From positions 21,335,913 through 21,399,912 of the forward strand of contig CM068547.1 in the NCBI GenBank assembly GCA_035048495.1: 64,000 nt of DNA. The letters run 5' to 3'. The notes under the pieces are model-generated. The model searched no databases and had not been told where the DNA came from. It saw only the letters and a program-made list of their open reading frames with translations. This DNA is from Euptelea pleiosperma (taxonomy: Eukaryota; Streptophyta; Magnoliopsida; Ranunculales; Eupteleaceae). The position numbers were made by a program, and so were the translations under genes. Positions 50,008-63,500 of this stretch are shown in pieces; position 1 is the first letter of the stretch, and each line of letters begins with the position of its first letter.

Positions 50008-51360
50008 TTGTTTCAACACATTTGCAGTGTTGGGACAAGATTCGTGACAGTCGAAACAAGTTTGCTCCATCCGTGCGTCAACATCTCAAATTGGACTCAG
50101 TTTGTGTATTACATTCCGAAGCTTATAACTTGTGACTTTTTCGCAACCATACCTCGTAATTGGACTCAAACTCTTCCATTACTATTGTTTCAACACATTT
50201 GAAGTGTTGGAACAAGATTCGTGACAGTCGAAACAAGTTAGCTCCATCCGTGTGTCAACGTCTCAAATTGGACTCAGTTTGTGTGTTACATTCCGAAGCC
50301 TATAACTTGTGACTTTTTCGCAATCGGACCTCGTAATTGGACTAAATCTCTTCCATTACCATTGTTTCAACACATTTGAATTGTTGGATCAAGAATCGTG
50401 ACAGTCGAAACAAGTTAGCTCCATCCGTGCGTCAACGTCTCAAATTGGACTCAGTTTGTGTGTTACGTTCCGAAGCTTATAACTTGTGAATTTTTCGCAA
50501 CCACACCTCGTAATTGGACTCCAACTCTTCCATTACAATTTTTTCAACAGATTTTAAGTATTGGAACATGATTTGGGACCGTCGAAACAAGTTAGCTCCA
50601 TCCATGCGTCAACGTCTCAAATTGGACTCAGTTTGTGTGTTATATTCCGAAGGCTATAACTTGTGACATTTTCGCAACCAGACCTCTTATTTTGGACTCA
50701 AACTCTTCCATTACTATTGTTTCAACACATTTGATGTGTTGGAACAAGATTCTTGACAGTCGAAACAAGTTAGCTCCATCCGTGCATCAACGTCTCAAAT
50801 TGGACTCAGTTTGTGTGTTACGTTCCAAAGCTTATAACTTGTGAATTTTTCGCAACCACACCTCGTAATTGGACTCCAACTCTTCCATTACTATTGTTTC
50901 AACAGATTTTAAGTGTTGGAACATGATTTGGGACCGTCGAAACAAGTTAGCTCCATCCATGCGTCAACGTCTCAAATTGGACTCAGTTTGTGTGTTATAT
51001 TCCGAAGGCTATAACTTGTGACATTTTCGTAACCGGACCTCGTAATTGGACTCAAACTCTTCCATTACTATTGTTTTAACACATTTGATGTATTGGAACA
51101 AGATTCTTGACAGTCGAAACAAGTTAGCTCCATCCGTGCATCAACGTCTCAAATTGGACTCAGTTTGTGTGTTACATTCCGAAGCCTATAACATGTGACT
51201 TTTTCGCAACCGGACCTCGTAATTAGACTCGAATTCTTCCATTACTATTGTTTCAACACATTTGCAGTGTTGGGACAAGATTCGTGACAGTCGAAACAAG
51301 TTTGCTCCATCCGTGCGTCAACGTCAAAAATTGGACTCAGTTTGTGTATTACATTCCGAA
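50008..51360 (+). repeat. Extra copy of an internal part of the 26-monomer block
   Basis: This matches 54258-55610 at an offset of 4250 bp (24 monomers), and 58862-60214 in the second tandem copy. Shared words are the cgttccaaagctt variant (50820, 55071, 59675) and the acgtcaaaaattgg variant (51321, 55572, 60176). A related stretch begins near 62757. The offsets of 4250, 4604 and about 3895 bp are all whole numbers of monomers, so exchanges were in register. Confidence 0.72.
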
Positions 51361-51364
51361 GCTT

Positions 51365-54300
51365 ATAACTTGTGACTTTTTCGCAACCATACCTCGTAAT
51401 TGGACTCAAACTCTTCCATTACTATTGTTTCAACACATTTGAAGTGTTGGAACAAGATTCGTGACAGTCGAAACAAGTTAGCTCCATCCGTGCGTCAACG
51501 TCTCAAATTGGACTCAGTTCGTGTGTTACGTTCCGAAGCTTATAACTTGTGAATTTTTCGCAACCAGACCTCGTAATTGGACTCCAACTCTTCCATTACT
51601 ATTGTTTCAACAGATTTTAAGTGTTGGAACATGATTTGGGACCGTCGAAACAAGTTAGCTCCATCCATGCGTCAACGTCTCAAATTGGACTCAGTTTGTG
51701 TGTTATATTCCGAAGGCTATAACTTGTGACATTTTCACAACCGGACCTCTTATTTTGGACTCAAACTCTTCCATTACTATTGTTTCAAAACATTTGATGT
51801 ATTGGAACAAGATTCTTGACAGTCGAAACAAGTTAGCTCCATCCGTGCATCAACGTCTCAAATTGGACTCAGTTTGTGTGTTACATTCCGAAGCCTATAA
51901 CTTGTGACTTTTTCGCAACTGGACCTCGTAATTGGACTCAAACTCTTCCATTACTATTGTTTCAACACATTTGAAGTGTTGGAGCAAAATTCGGGACAGT
52001 CGAAAGAAGTTTGCTCCATCCGTTCGTCAATGTCTCTAATATGACTCAGTTTGTGTGTTACATTCCGAAGCCTATAACTTGTGACGTTTTCGCAACCAGA
52101 GCTCGTAATTTGACTCAAACTCTTCCATTACAATTGTTTCAACAGATTTTAAGTGTTGGAACATGATTTGGGACCGTCGAAACAAGTTAGCTCTATCCGT
52201 GCGTAAACGTCTCAAATTGGACTCAGTTCGTTTGTTACATTCCGAAGCCTATAACTTAAGGGCTTTTAGCAATCGGACCATGTAATTGGACTCAAACTCT
52301 TACATTACTATTGTTTCAACACATTTGATGTGTTGGAACAAGATTCTTGACAGTCGAAACAAGTTAGCTCAATCCGTGCATCAACGTCTCAAATTGGACT
52401 CAGTTTGTGTGTTACATTCCGAAGCCTATAACTTGTGACTTTTTCGCAACCGGACCTCGTAATTAGACTCCAATTCTTCCATTACTATTGTTTCAACACA
52501 TTTGCAGTGTTGGGACAAGATTCGTGACAGTCGAAACAAGTTTGCTCCATCCGTGCGTCAACGTCTCAAATTGGACTCAGTTTGTGTATTACATTCCGAA
52601 GCTTATAACTTGTGACGTTTTCGCAACCAGAGCTTGTAATTTGACTCAAACTCTTCCATTACAATTGTTTCAACAGATTTTAAGTGTTGGAACATGATTT
52701 GGGACCGCCGAAACAAGTTAGCTCTATCCGTGCGTCAACGTCTCAAATTGGACTCAGTTTGTGTATTACATTCCGAAGCTTATAACTTGTGACTTTTTCG
52801 CAACCATACCTCGTAATTGGACTCAAACTCTTCCATTACTATTGTTTCAACACATTTGAAGTGTTGGAACAAGATTCGTGACAGTCGAACCAAGTTAGCT
52901 CCAGCCGTGCGTCAACGTCTCAAATTGGACTCAGTTTGTGTGTTACATTCCGAAGCTTATAACTTGTGAATTTTTCGCAACCAGACCTCGTAATTGGACT
53001 CCAACTCTTCAATTACTATTGTTTCAACACATTTGCAGTGTTGGGACAAGATTCTTGACAGTCGAAAGAAGATTGCTCCATCCGTGCGTCAACGTCTCAA
53101 ATTGGACTCAGTTTGTGTATTACCTTCCGAAGCCCATAACTTGTGACTTTTTCGCAACCGGACTTCGTAATTGGACTCAAACTCTTCCATTACTATTGTT
53201 TCAACACATTTGAAGTGTTGGAACAAGATTCGTGACAGTCGAAACCAGTTAGCTCCATCCGTGCGTCAACGTCTCAAATTGGACTCAGTTTGTGTGTTAC
53301 GTTCCGAAGCTTATAACTTGTGAATTTTTCGCAACCACACCTCGTAATTGGACTCCAACTCTTCCATTACTATTGTTTCAACAGATTTTAAGTGTTGGAA
53401 CATGATTTGGGACCGTCGAAACAAGTTAGCTCCATCCATGCGTCAACGTCTCAAATTGGACTCAGTTTGTGTGTTATATTCCGAAGGCTATAACTTGTGA
53501 CATTTTCGCAACCGGACCTCTTATTTTGGACTCAAACTCTTCCATTACTATTGTTTCAACACATTTGATGTATTGCAACAAGATTCTTGACAGTCGAAAC
53601 AAGTTAGCTCAATCCGTGCATCAACGTCTCAAATTGGACTCAGTTGTGTGTTACATTCCGAAGCCTATAACTTGTGACTTTTTCGCAACTGGACCTCGTA
53701 ATTGGACTCAAACTCTTCCATTACTATTGTTTCAACACATTTGAAGTGTTGGAGCAAAATTCGGGACAGTCGAAAGAAGTTTGCTCCATCCGTTCGTCAA
53801 TGTCTCTAATTGGACTCAGTTTGTGTGTTACATTCCGAAGCCTATAACTTGTGACGTTTTCGCAACCAGAGCTCGTAATTTGACTCAAACTCTTCCATTA
53901 CAATTGTTTCAACAGATTTTAAGTGTTGGAACATGATTTGGGAGCGTCGAAACAAGTTAGCTCTATCCGTGCGTCAACGTCTCAAATTGGACTCAGTTCG
54001 TTTGTTACATTCCGAAGCCTATAACTTAAGGGCTTTTAGCAATCGGACCATGTAATTGGACTCAAACTCTTCCATTACTATTGTTTCAACACATTTGATG
54101 TGTTGGAACAAGATTCTTGACAGTCGAAACAAGTTAGCTCAATACGTGCATCAACGTCTCAAATTGGACTCAGTTTGTGTGTTACATTCCGAAGCCTATA
54201 ACTTGTGACTTTTTCGCAACCGGACCTCATAATTAGACTCGAATTCTTCCATTACTATTGTTTCAACACATTTGCAGTGTTGGGACAAGATTCGTGACAG

Positions 54301-55968
54301 TCGAAACAAGTTTGCTCCATCCGTGCGTCAACATCTCAAATTGGACTCAGTTTGTGTATTACATTCCGAAGCTTATAACTTGTGACTTTTTCGCAACCAT
54401 ACCTCGTAATTGGACTCAAACTCTTCCATTACTATTGTTTCAACACATTTGAAGTGTTGGAACAAGATAAGTGACAGTCGAAACAAGTTATCTCCATCCG
54501 TGCGTCAACGTCTCAAATTGGACTCAGTTTGTGTGTTACATTCCGAAGCTTATAACTTGTGACTTTTTCGCAATCGGACCTCATAATTGGACTAAATCTC
54601 TTCCATTACCATTGTTTCAACACATTTGAATTGTTGGATCAAGAATCGTGAGAGTCGAAACAAGTTAGCTCCATCCGTGCGTCAACGTCTCAAATTGGAC
54701 TCAGTTTGTGTGTTACGTTCCGAAGCTTATAACTTGTGAATTTTTCGCAACCACACCTCGTAATTGGACTCCAACTCTTCCATTACTATTGTTTCAACAG
54801 ATTTTAAGTATTGGAACATGATTTGGGACCGTCGAAACAAGTTAGCTCCATCCATGCGTCAACGTCTCAAATTGGACTCAGTTTGTGTGTTATATTCCGA
54901 AGGCTATAACTTGTGACATTTTCGCAACCAGACCTCTTATTTTGGACTCAAACTCTTCCATTACTATTGTTTCAACACATTTGATGTGTTGGAACAAGAT
55001 TCTTGACAGTCGAAACAAGTTAGCTCCATCCGTGCATCAACGTCTCAAATTGGACTCAGTTTGTGTGTTACGTTCCAAAGCTTATAACTTGTGAATTTTT
55101 CGCAACCACACCTCGTAATTGGACTCCAACTCTTCCATTACTATTGTTTCAACAGATTTTAAGTGTTGGAACATGATTTGGGACCGTCGAAACAAGTTAG
55201 CTCCATCCATGCGTCAACGTCTCAAATTGGACTCAGTTTGTGTGTTATATTCCGAAGGCTATAACTTGTGACATTTTCGTAACCGGACCTCGTAATTGGA
55301 CTCAAACTCTTCCATTACTATTGTTTCAACACATTTGATGTGTTGGAACATGATTCTTGACAGTCGAAACAAGTTAGCTCAATCCGTGCATGAACGTCTC
55401 AAATTGGACTCAGTTTGTGTGTTACATTCCGAAGCCTATAACATGTGACTTTTTCGCAACCGGACCTCGTAATTAGACTCGAATTCTTCCATTACTATTG
55501 TTTCAACACATTTGCAGTGTTGGGACAAGATTCGTGACAGTCGAAACAAGTTTGCTCCATCCGTGCGTCAACGTCAAAAATTGGACTTAGTTTGTGTTTT
55601 ACATTCCGAAGCTTATAACTTGTGACTTTTTCGCAACCATACCTCGTAATTGGACTCAAACTCTTCCATTACTATTGTTTCAACACATTTGAAGTGTTGG
55701 AACAAGATTCGTGACAGTCGAAACAAGTTAGCTCCATCCGTGCGTCAACGTCTCAAATTGGACTCAGTTTGTGTGTTACGTTCCGAAGCTTATAACTTGT
55801 GAATTTTTCGCAACCAGACCTCGTAATTGGACTCCAACTCTTCAATTACTATTGTTTCAACACATTTGCAGTGTTGGGACAAGATTCTTGACAGTCGAAA
55901 GAAGTTTGCTCCATCCGTGCGTCAACGTCTCAAATTGGACTCAGTTTGTGTATTACCTTCCGAATCCC
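51365..55968 (+). repeat. Higher-order block, 26 monomers (4604 bp), tandem copy 1
   Basis: This is a 4604-bp block repeated directly downstream. The left edge is the point after which the two flanks agree (ataacttgtgactttttcg). Shared private variants are ggactcagttcgtgtg (51511 and 56115), gataagtgacagtcg (54467 and 59071), gtgagagtcg (54647 and 59251) and gcatgaacg (55388 and 59992). I noted about six substitutions between the copies. Confidence 0.88.
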
Positions 55969-58900
55969 ATAACTTGTGACTTTTTCGCAACCATACCTTG
56001 TAATTGGACTCAAACTCTTCCATTACTATTGTTTCAACACATTTGAAGTGTTGGAACAAGATTCGTGACAGTCGAAACAAGTTAGCTCCATCCGTGCGTC
56101 AACGTCTCAAATTGGACTCAGTTCGTGTGTTACGTTCCGAAGCTTATAACTTGTGAATTTTTCGCAACCAGACCTCGTAATTGGACTCCAACTCTTCCAT
56201 TACTATTGTTTCAACAGATTTTAAGTGTTGGAACATGATTTGGGACCGTCGAAACAAGTTAGCTCCATCCATGCGTCAACGTCTCAAATTGGACTCAGTT
56301 TGTGTGTTATATTCCGAAGGCTATAACTTGTGACATTTTCACAACCGGACCTCTTATTTTGGACTCAAACTCTTCCATTACTATTGTTTCAAAACATTTG
56401 ATGTATTGGAACAAGATTCTTGACAGTCGAAACAAGTTAGCTCCATCCGTGCATCAACGTCTCAAATTGGACTCAGTTTGTGTGTTACATTCCGAAGCCT
56501 ATAACTTGTGACTTTTTCGCAACTGGACCTCGTAATTGGACTCAAACTCTTCCATTACTATTGTTTCAACACATTTGAAGTGTTGGAGCGAAATTCGGGA
56601 CAGTCGAAAGAAGGTTGCTCCATCCGTTCGTCAATGTCTCTAATATGACTCAGTTTGTGTGTTACATTCCGAAGCCTATAACTTGTGACGTTTTCGCAAC
56701 CAGAGCTCGTAATTTGACTCAAACTCTTCCATTACAATTGTTTCAACAGATTTTAAGTGTTGGAACATGATTTGGGACCGTCGAAACAAGTTAGCTCTAT
56801 CCGTGCGTAAACGTCTCAAATTGGACTCAGTTCGTTTGTTACATTCCGAAGCCTATAACTTAAGGGCTTTTAGCAATCGGACCATGTAATTGGACTCAAA
56901 CTCTTACATTACTATTGTTTCAACACATTTGATGTGTTGGAACAAGATTCTTGACAGTCGAAACAAGTTAGCTCAATCCGTGCATCAACGTCTCAAATTG
57001 GACTCAGTTTGTGTGTTACATTCCGAAGCCTATAACTTGTGACTTTTTCGCAACCGGACCTCGTAATTAGACTCCAATTCTTCCATTACTATTGTTTCAA
57101 CACATTTGCAGTGTTGGGACAAGATTCGTGACAGTCGAAACAAGTTTGCTCCATCCGTGCGTCAACGTCTCAAATTGGACTCAGTTTGTGTATTACATTC
57201 CGAAGCTTATAACTTGTGACGTTTTCGCAACCAGAGCTTGTAATTTGACTCAAACTCTTCCATTACAATTGTTTCAACAGATTTTAAGTGTTGGAACATG
57301 ATTTGGGACCGCCGAAACAAGTTAGCTCTATCCGTGCGTCAACGTCTCAAATTGGACTCAGTTTGTGTATTACATTCCGAAGCTTATAACTTGTGACTTT
57401 TTCGCAACCATACCTCGTAATTGGACTCAAACTCTTCCATTACTATTGTTTCAACACATTTGAAGTGTTGGAACAAGATTCGTGACAGTCGAACCAAGTT
57501 AGCTCCAGCCGTGCGTCAACGTCTCAAATTGGACTCAGTTTGTGTGTTACATTCCGAAGCTTATAACTTGTGAATTTTTCGCAACCAGACCTCGTAATTG
57601 GACTCCAACTCTTCAATTACTATTGTTTCAACACATTTGCAGTGTTGGGACAAGATTCTTGACAGTCGAAAGAAGATTGCTCCATCCGTGCGTCAACGTC
57701 TCAAATTGGACTCAGTTTGTGTATTACCTTCCGAAGCCCATAACTTGTGACTTTTTCGCAACCGGACTTCGTAATTGGACTCAAACTCTTCCATTACTAT
57801 TGTTTCAACACATTTGAAGTGTTGGAACAAGATTCGTGACAGTCGAAACCAGTTAGCTCCATCCGTGCGTCAACGTCTCAAATTGGACTCAGTTTGTGTG
57901 TTACGTTCCGAAGCTTATAACTTGTGAATTTTTCGCAACCACACCTCGTAATTGGACTCCAACTCTTCCATTACTATTGTTTCAACAGATTTTAAGTGTT
58001 GGAACATGATTTGGGACCGTCGAAACAAGTTAGCTCCATCCATGCGTCAACGTCTCAAATTGGACTCAGTTTGTGTGTTATATTCCGAAGGCTATAACTT
58101 GTGACATTTTCGCAACCGGACCTCTTATTTTGGACTCAAACTCTTCCATTACTATTGTTTCAACACATTTGATGTATTGCAACAAGATTCTTGACAGTCG
58201 AAACAAGTTAGCTCCATCCGTGCATCAACGTCTCAAATTGGACTCAGTTGTGTGTTACATTCCGAAGCCTATAACTTGTGACTTTTTCGCAACTGGACCT
58301 CGTAATTGGACTCAAACTCTTCCATTACTATTGTTTCAACACATTTGAAGTGTTGGAGCAAAATTCGGGACAGTCGAAAGAAGTTTGCTCCATCCGTTCG
58401 TCAATGTCTCTAATTGGACTCAGTTTGTGTGTTACATTCCGAAGCCTATAACTTGTGACGTTTTCGCAACCAGAGCTCGTAATTTGACTCAAACTCTTCC
58501 ATTACAATTGTTTCAACAGATTTTAAGTGTTGGAACATGATTTGGGAGCGTCGAAACAAGTTAGCTCTATCCGTGCGTCAACGTCTCAAATTGGACTCAG
58601 TTCGTTTGTTACATTCCGAAGCCTATAACTTAAGGGCTTTTAGCAATCGGACCATGTAATTGGACTCAAACTCTTCCATTACTATTGTTTCAACACATTT
58701 GATGTGTTGGAACAAGATTCTTGACAGTCGAAACAAGTTAGCTCAATACGTGCATCAACGTCTCAAATTGGACTCAGTTTGTGTGTTACATTCCGAAGCC
58801 TATAACTTGTGACTTTTTCGCAACCGGACCTCATAATTAGACTCGAATTCTTCCATTACTATTGTTTCAACACATTTGCAGTGTTGGGACAAGATTCGTG

Positions 58901-60572
58901 ACAGTCGAAACAAGTTTGCTCCATCCGTGCGTCAACATCTCAAATTGGACTCAGTTTGTGTATTACATTCCGAAGCTTATAACTTGTGACTTTTTCGCAA
59001 CCATACCTCGTAATTGGACTCAAACTCTTCCATTACTATTGTTTCAACACATTTGAAGTGTTGGAACAAGATAAGTGACAGTCGAAACAAGTTATCTCCA
59101 TCCGTGCGTCAACGTCTCAAATTGGACTCAGTTTGTGTGTTACATTCCGAAGCTTATAACTTGTGACTTTTTCGCAATCGGACCTCATAATTGGACTAAA
59201 TCTCTTCCATTACCATTGTTTCAACACATTTGAATTGTTGGATCAAGAATCGTGAGAGTCGAAACAAGTTAGCTCCATCCGTGCGTCAACGTCTCAAATT
59301 GGACTCAGTTTGTGTGTTACGTTCCGAAGCTTATAACTTGTGAATTTTTCGCAACCACACCTCGTAATTGGACTCCAACTCTTCCATTACTATTGTTTCA
59401 ACAGATTTTAAGTATTGGAACATGATTTGGGACCGTCGAAACAAGTTAGCTCCATCCATGCGTCAACGTCTCAAATTGGACTCAGTTTGTGTGTTATATT
59501 CCGAAGGCTATAACTTGTGACATTTTCGCAACCAGACCTCTTATTTTGGACTCAAACTCTTCCATTACTATTGTTTCAACACATTTGATGTGTTGGAACA
59601 AGATTCTTGACAGTCGAAACAAGTTAGCTCCATCCGTGCATCAACGTCTCAAATTGGACTCAGTTTGTGTGTTACGTTCCAAAGCTTATAACTTGTGAAT
59701 TTTTCGCAACCACACCTCGTAATTGGACTCCAACTCTTCCATTACTATTGTTTCAACAGATTTTAAGTGTTGGAACATGATTTGGGACCGTCGAAACAAG
59801 TTAGCTCCATCCATGCGTCAACGTCTCAAATTGGACTCAGTTTGTGTGTTATATTCCGAAGGCTATAACTTGTGACATTTTCGTAACCGGACCTCGTAAT
59901 TGGACTCAAACTCTTCCATTACTATTGTTTCAACACATTTGATGTGTTGGAACATGATTCTTGACAGTCGAAACAAGTTAGCTCAATCCGTGCATGAACG
60001 TCTCAAATTGGACTCAGTTTGTGTGTTACATTCCGAAGCCTATAACATGTGACTTTTTCGCAACCGGACCTCGTAATTAGACTCGAATTCTTCCATTACT
60101 ATTGTTTCAACACATTTGCAGTGTTGGGACAAGATTCGTGACAGTCGAAACAAGTTTGCTCCATCCGTGCGTCAACGTCAAAAATTGGACTGAGTTTGTG
60201 TTTTACATTCCGAAGCTTATAACTTGTGACTTTTTCGCAACCATACCTCGTAATTGGACTCAAACTCTTCCATTACTATTGTTTCAACACATTTGAAGTG
60301 TTGGAACAAGATTCGTGACAGTCGAAACAAGTTAGCTCCATCCGTGCGTCAACGTCTCAAATTGGACTCAGTTTGTGTGTTACGTTCCGAAGCTTATAAC
60401 TTGTGAATTTTTCGCAACCAGACCTCGTAATTGGACTCCAACTCTTCAATTACTATTGTTTCAACACATTTGCAGTGTTGGGACAAGATTCTTGACAGTC
60501 GAAAGAAGTTTGCTCCATCCGTGCGTCAACGTCTCAAATTGGACTCAGTTTGTGTATTACCTTCCGAAGCCC
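55969..60572 (+). repeat. Higher-order block, 26 monomers (4604 bp), tandem copy 2
   Basis: The second copy of the 4.6-kb block, abutting the first. Differences from copy 1 include gagcgaaattc near 56586, gaaggttgctcc near 56611, gctccatccg near 58211 and ggactgagttt near 60186. After 60572 the variant order changes (aaccggacctcg instead of aaccatacc), which marks the end. Confidence 0.88.
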
Positions 60573-63500
60573 ATAACTTGTGACTTTTTCGCAACCGGAC
60601 CTCGTAATTGGACTCAAACTCTTCCATTACTATTGTTTCAACACATTTGAAGTGTTGGAACAAGATTCGTGATAGACGAAACCAGTTAGCTCGATCCGTG
60701 CGTCAACGTCTCAAATTGGACTCAGTTTGTGTGTTACGTTCCGAAGCTTATAACTTGTGAATTTTTCGCAACCACACCTCGTAATTGGACTCCAACTCTT
60801 CCATTACTATTGTTTCAACAGATTTTAAGTGTTGGAACATGATTTGGGACCGTCGAAACAAGTTAGCTCCATGCATGCGTCAACGTCTCAAATTGGACTC
60901 AGTTTGTGTGTTATATTCCGAAGGCTATAACTTGTGACATTTTCGCAACCGGACCTCTTATTTTGGACTCAAACTCTTCCATTACTATTGTTTAAACACA
61001 TTTGATGTATTGGAACAAGATTCTTGATAGTCGAAACAAGTTAGCTCCATCCGTGCATCAACGTCTCAAATTGGACTCAGTTGTGTGTTACATTCCGAAG
61101 CCTATAACTTGTGACTTTTTCGCAACTGGACCTCGTAATTGAACTCAAACTCTTCCATTACTATTGTTTCAACACATTTGAAGTGTTGGAGCAAAATTCG
61201 GGACAGTCGAAAGAAGTTTGCTCCATCCGTTCGTCAATGTCTCTAATTGGACTCAGTTTGTGTGTTACATTCCGAAGCCTATAACTTGTGACATTTTCGC
61301 AACCAGGGCTCGTAATTTGACTCAAACTCTTCCATTACAATTGTTTCAACAGATTTTAAGTGTTGGAACATGATTTGGGACCGTCGAAACAAGTTAGCTC
61401 TATCCGTGCGTCAACGTCTCAAATTGGACTCAGTTCGTTTGTTACATTCCGAAGCCTATAACTAAAGGGCTTTTAGCAATCAGACCATGTAATTGGACTC
61501 AAACTCTTCCATTACTATTGTTTCAACACATTTGATGTGTTGGAACAAGATTCTTGACAGTCGAAACAAGTTAGCTCAATCCGTGCATCAACGTCTCAAA
61601 TTGGACTCAGTTTGTGTGTTACATTCCGAAGCCTATAACTTGTGACTTTTTCGCAACCGGAGCTCGTAATTAGACTCGAATTCTTCCATTACTATTGTTT
61701 CAACACATTTGCAGTGTTGGGACAAGATTCGTGACAGTCGAAACAAGTTTGCTCCATCCGTGCGTCAACGTCTCAAATCGGGCTCAGTTTGTGTATTACA
61801 TTCCGAAGCTTATAACTTGTGAATTTTTCGCAACCAGACCTCGTAATTGGACTCCAACTCTTCAATTACTATTGTTTCAACACATTTGCAGTGTTGGGAC
61901 AAGATTCTTGACAGTCGAAAGAAGTTTGCTCCATCCATGCGTCAACGTCTCAAATTGGACTCAGTTTGTGTGTTATATTCCGAAGGCTATAACTTGTGAC
62001 ATTTTCGCAACCGGACCTCTTATTTTGGACTCAAACTCTTCCATTACTATTGTTTCAACACATTTGATGTATTGGAACAAGATTCTTGACAGTCGAAACA
62101 AGTTAGCTCCATCCGTGCATCAACGTCTCAAATTGGACTCAGTTGTGTGTTACATTCCGAAGCCTATAACTTGTGACTTTTTCGCAACTGGACCTCGTAA
62201 TTAGACTCAAACTCTTCCATTACTATTGTTTCAACACATTTGAAGTGTTGGAGCAAAATTCGGGACAGTCGAAAGAAGTTTGCTCCATCCGTTCGTCAAT
62301 GTCTCTAATTGGACTCAGTTTGTGTGTTACATTCCGAAGCCTATAACTTGTGACGTTTTCGCAACCAGAGCTCGTAATTTGACTCAAACTCTTCCATTAC
62401 AATTGTTTCAACAGATTTTCAGTGTTGGAACATGATTTGGGACCGTCGAAACAAGTTAGCTCTATCTGTGCGTCAACGTCTCAAATTGGACTCAGTTCGT
62501 TTGTTACATTCCGAAGCCTATAACTTAAGGGCTTTTAGCAATCGGACAATGTAATTGGACTCAAACTCTTCCATTACTATTGTTTCAACACATTTGATGT
62601 GTTGGAACAAGATTCTTGACAGTCGAAACAAGTTAGCTCAATCCGTGCATCAACGTCTCAAATTGGACTTAGTTTGTGTGTTACATTCCGAAGCCTATAA
62701 CTTGTGACTTTTTCGCAACCGGACCTCGTAATTAGACTCGAATTCTTCCATTACTATTGTTTCAACACATTTGCAGTGTTGGGACAAGATTCGTGACAGT
62801 CGAAACAAGTTTGCTCCATCCGTGCGTCAACGTCTCAAATTGGACTCAGTTTGTGTATTACATTCCGAAGCTTATAACTTGTGACTTTTTCGCAACCATA
62901 CCTCGTAATTGGACTCAAACTCTTCCATTACTATTGTTTCAACACATTTGAAGTGTTGGAACTAGATTCGTGACAGTCGAAACAAGTTAGCTCCATCCGT
63001 GCGTCAACGTCTCAAATTGGACTCAGTTTGTGTGTTACATTCCGAAGCCTATAACTTGTGACTTTTTCGCAATCGGACCTCGTAATTGGACTAAATCTCT
63101 TCCATTACCATTGTTTCAACACATTTGAATTGTTGGATCAAGAATCGTGACAGTCGAAACAAGTTAGCTCCATCAGTGCGTCAACGTCTCAAATTGGACT
63201 CAGTTTGTGTGTTACGTTCCGAAGCTTATAACTTGTGAATTTTTCGCAACCACACCTCGTAATTGGACTCCAACTCTTCCATTACTATTGTTTCAACAGA
63301 TTTTAAGTATTGGAACATGATTTGGGACCGTCGAAACAAGTTAGCTCCATCCATGCGTCAACGTCTCAAATTGGACTCAGTTTGTGTGTTATATTCCGAA
63401 GGCTATAACTTGTGACATTTTCGCAACCAGACCTCTTATTTTGGACTCAAACTCTTCCATTACTATTGTTTCAACACATTTGATGTGTTGGAACAAGATT

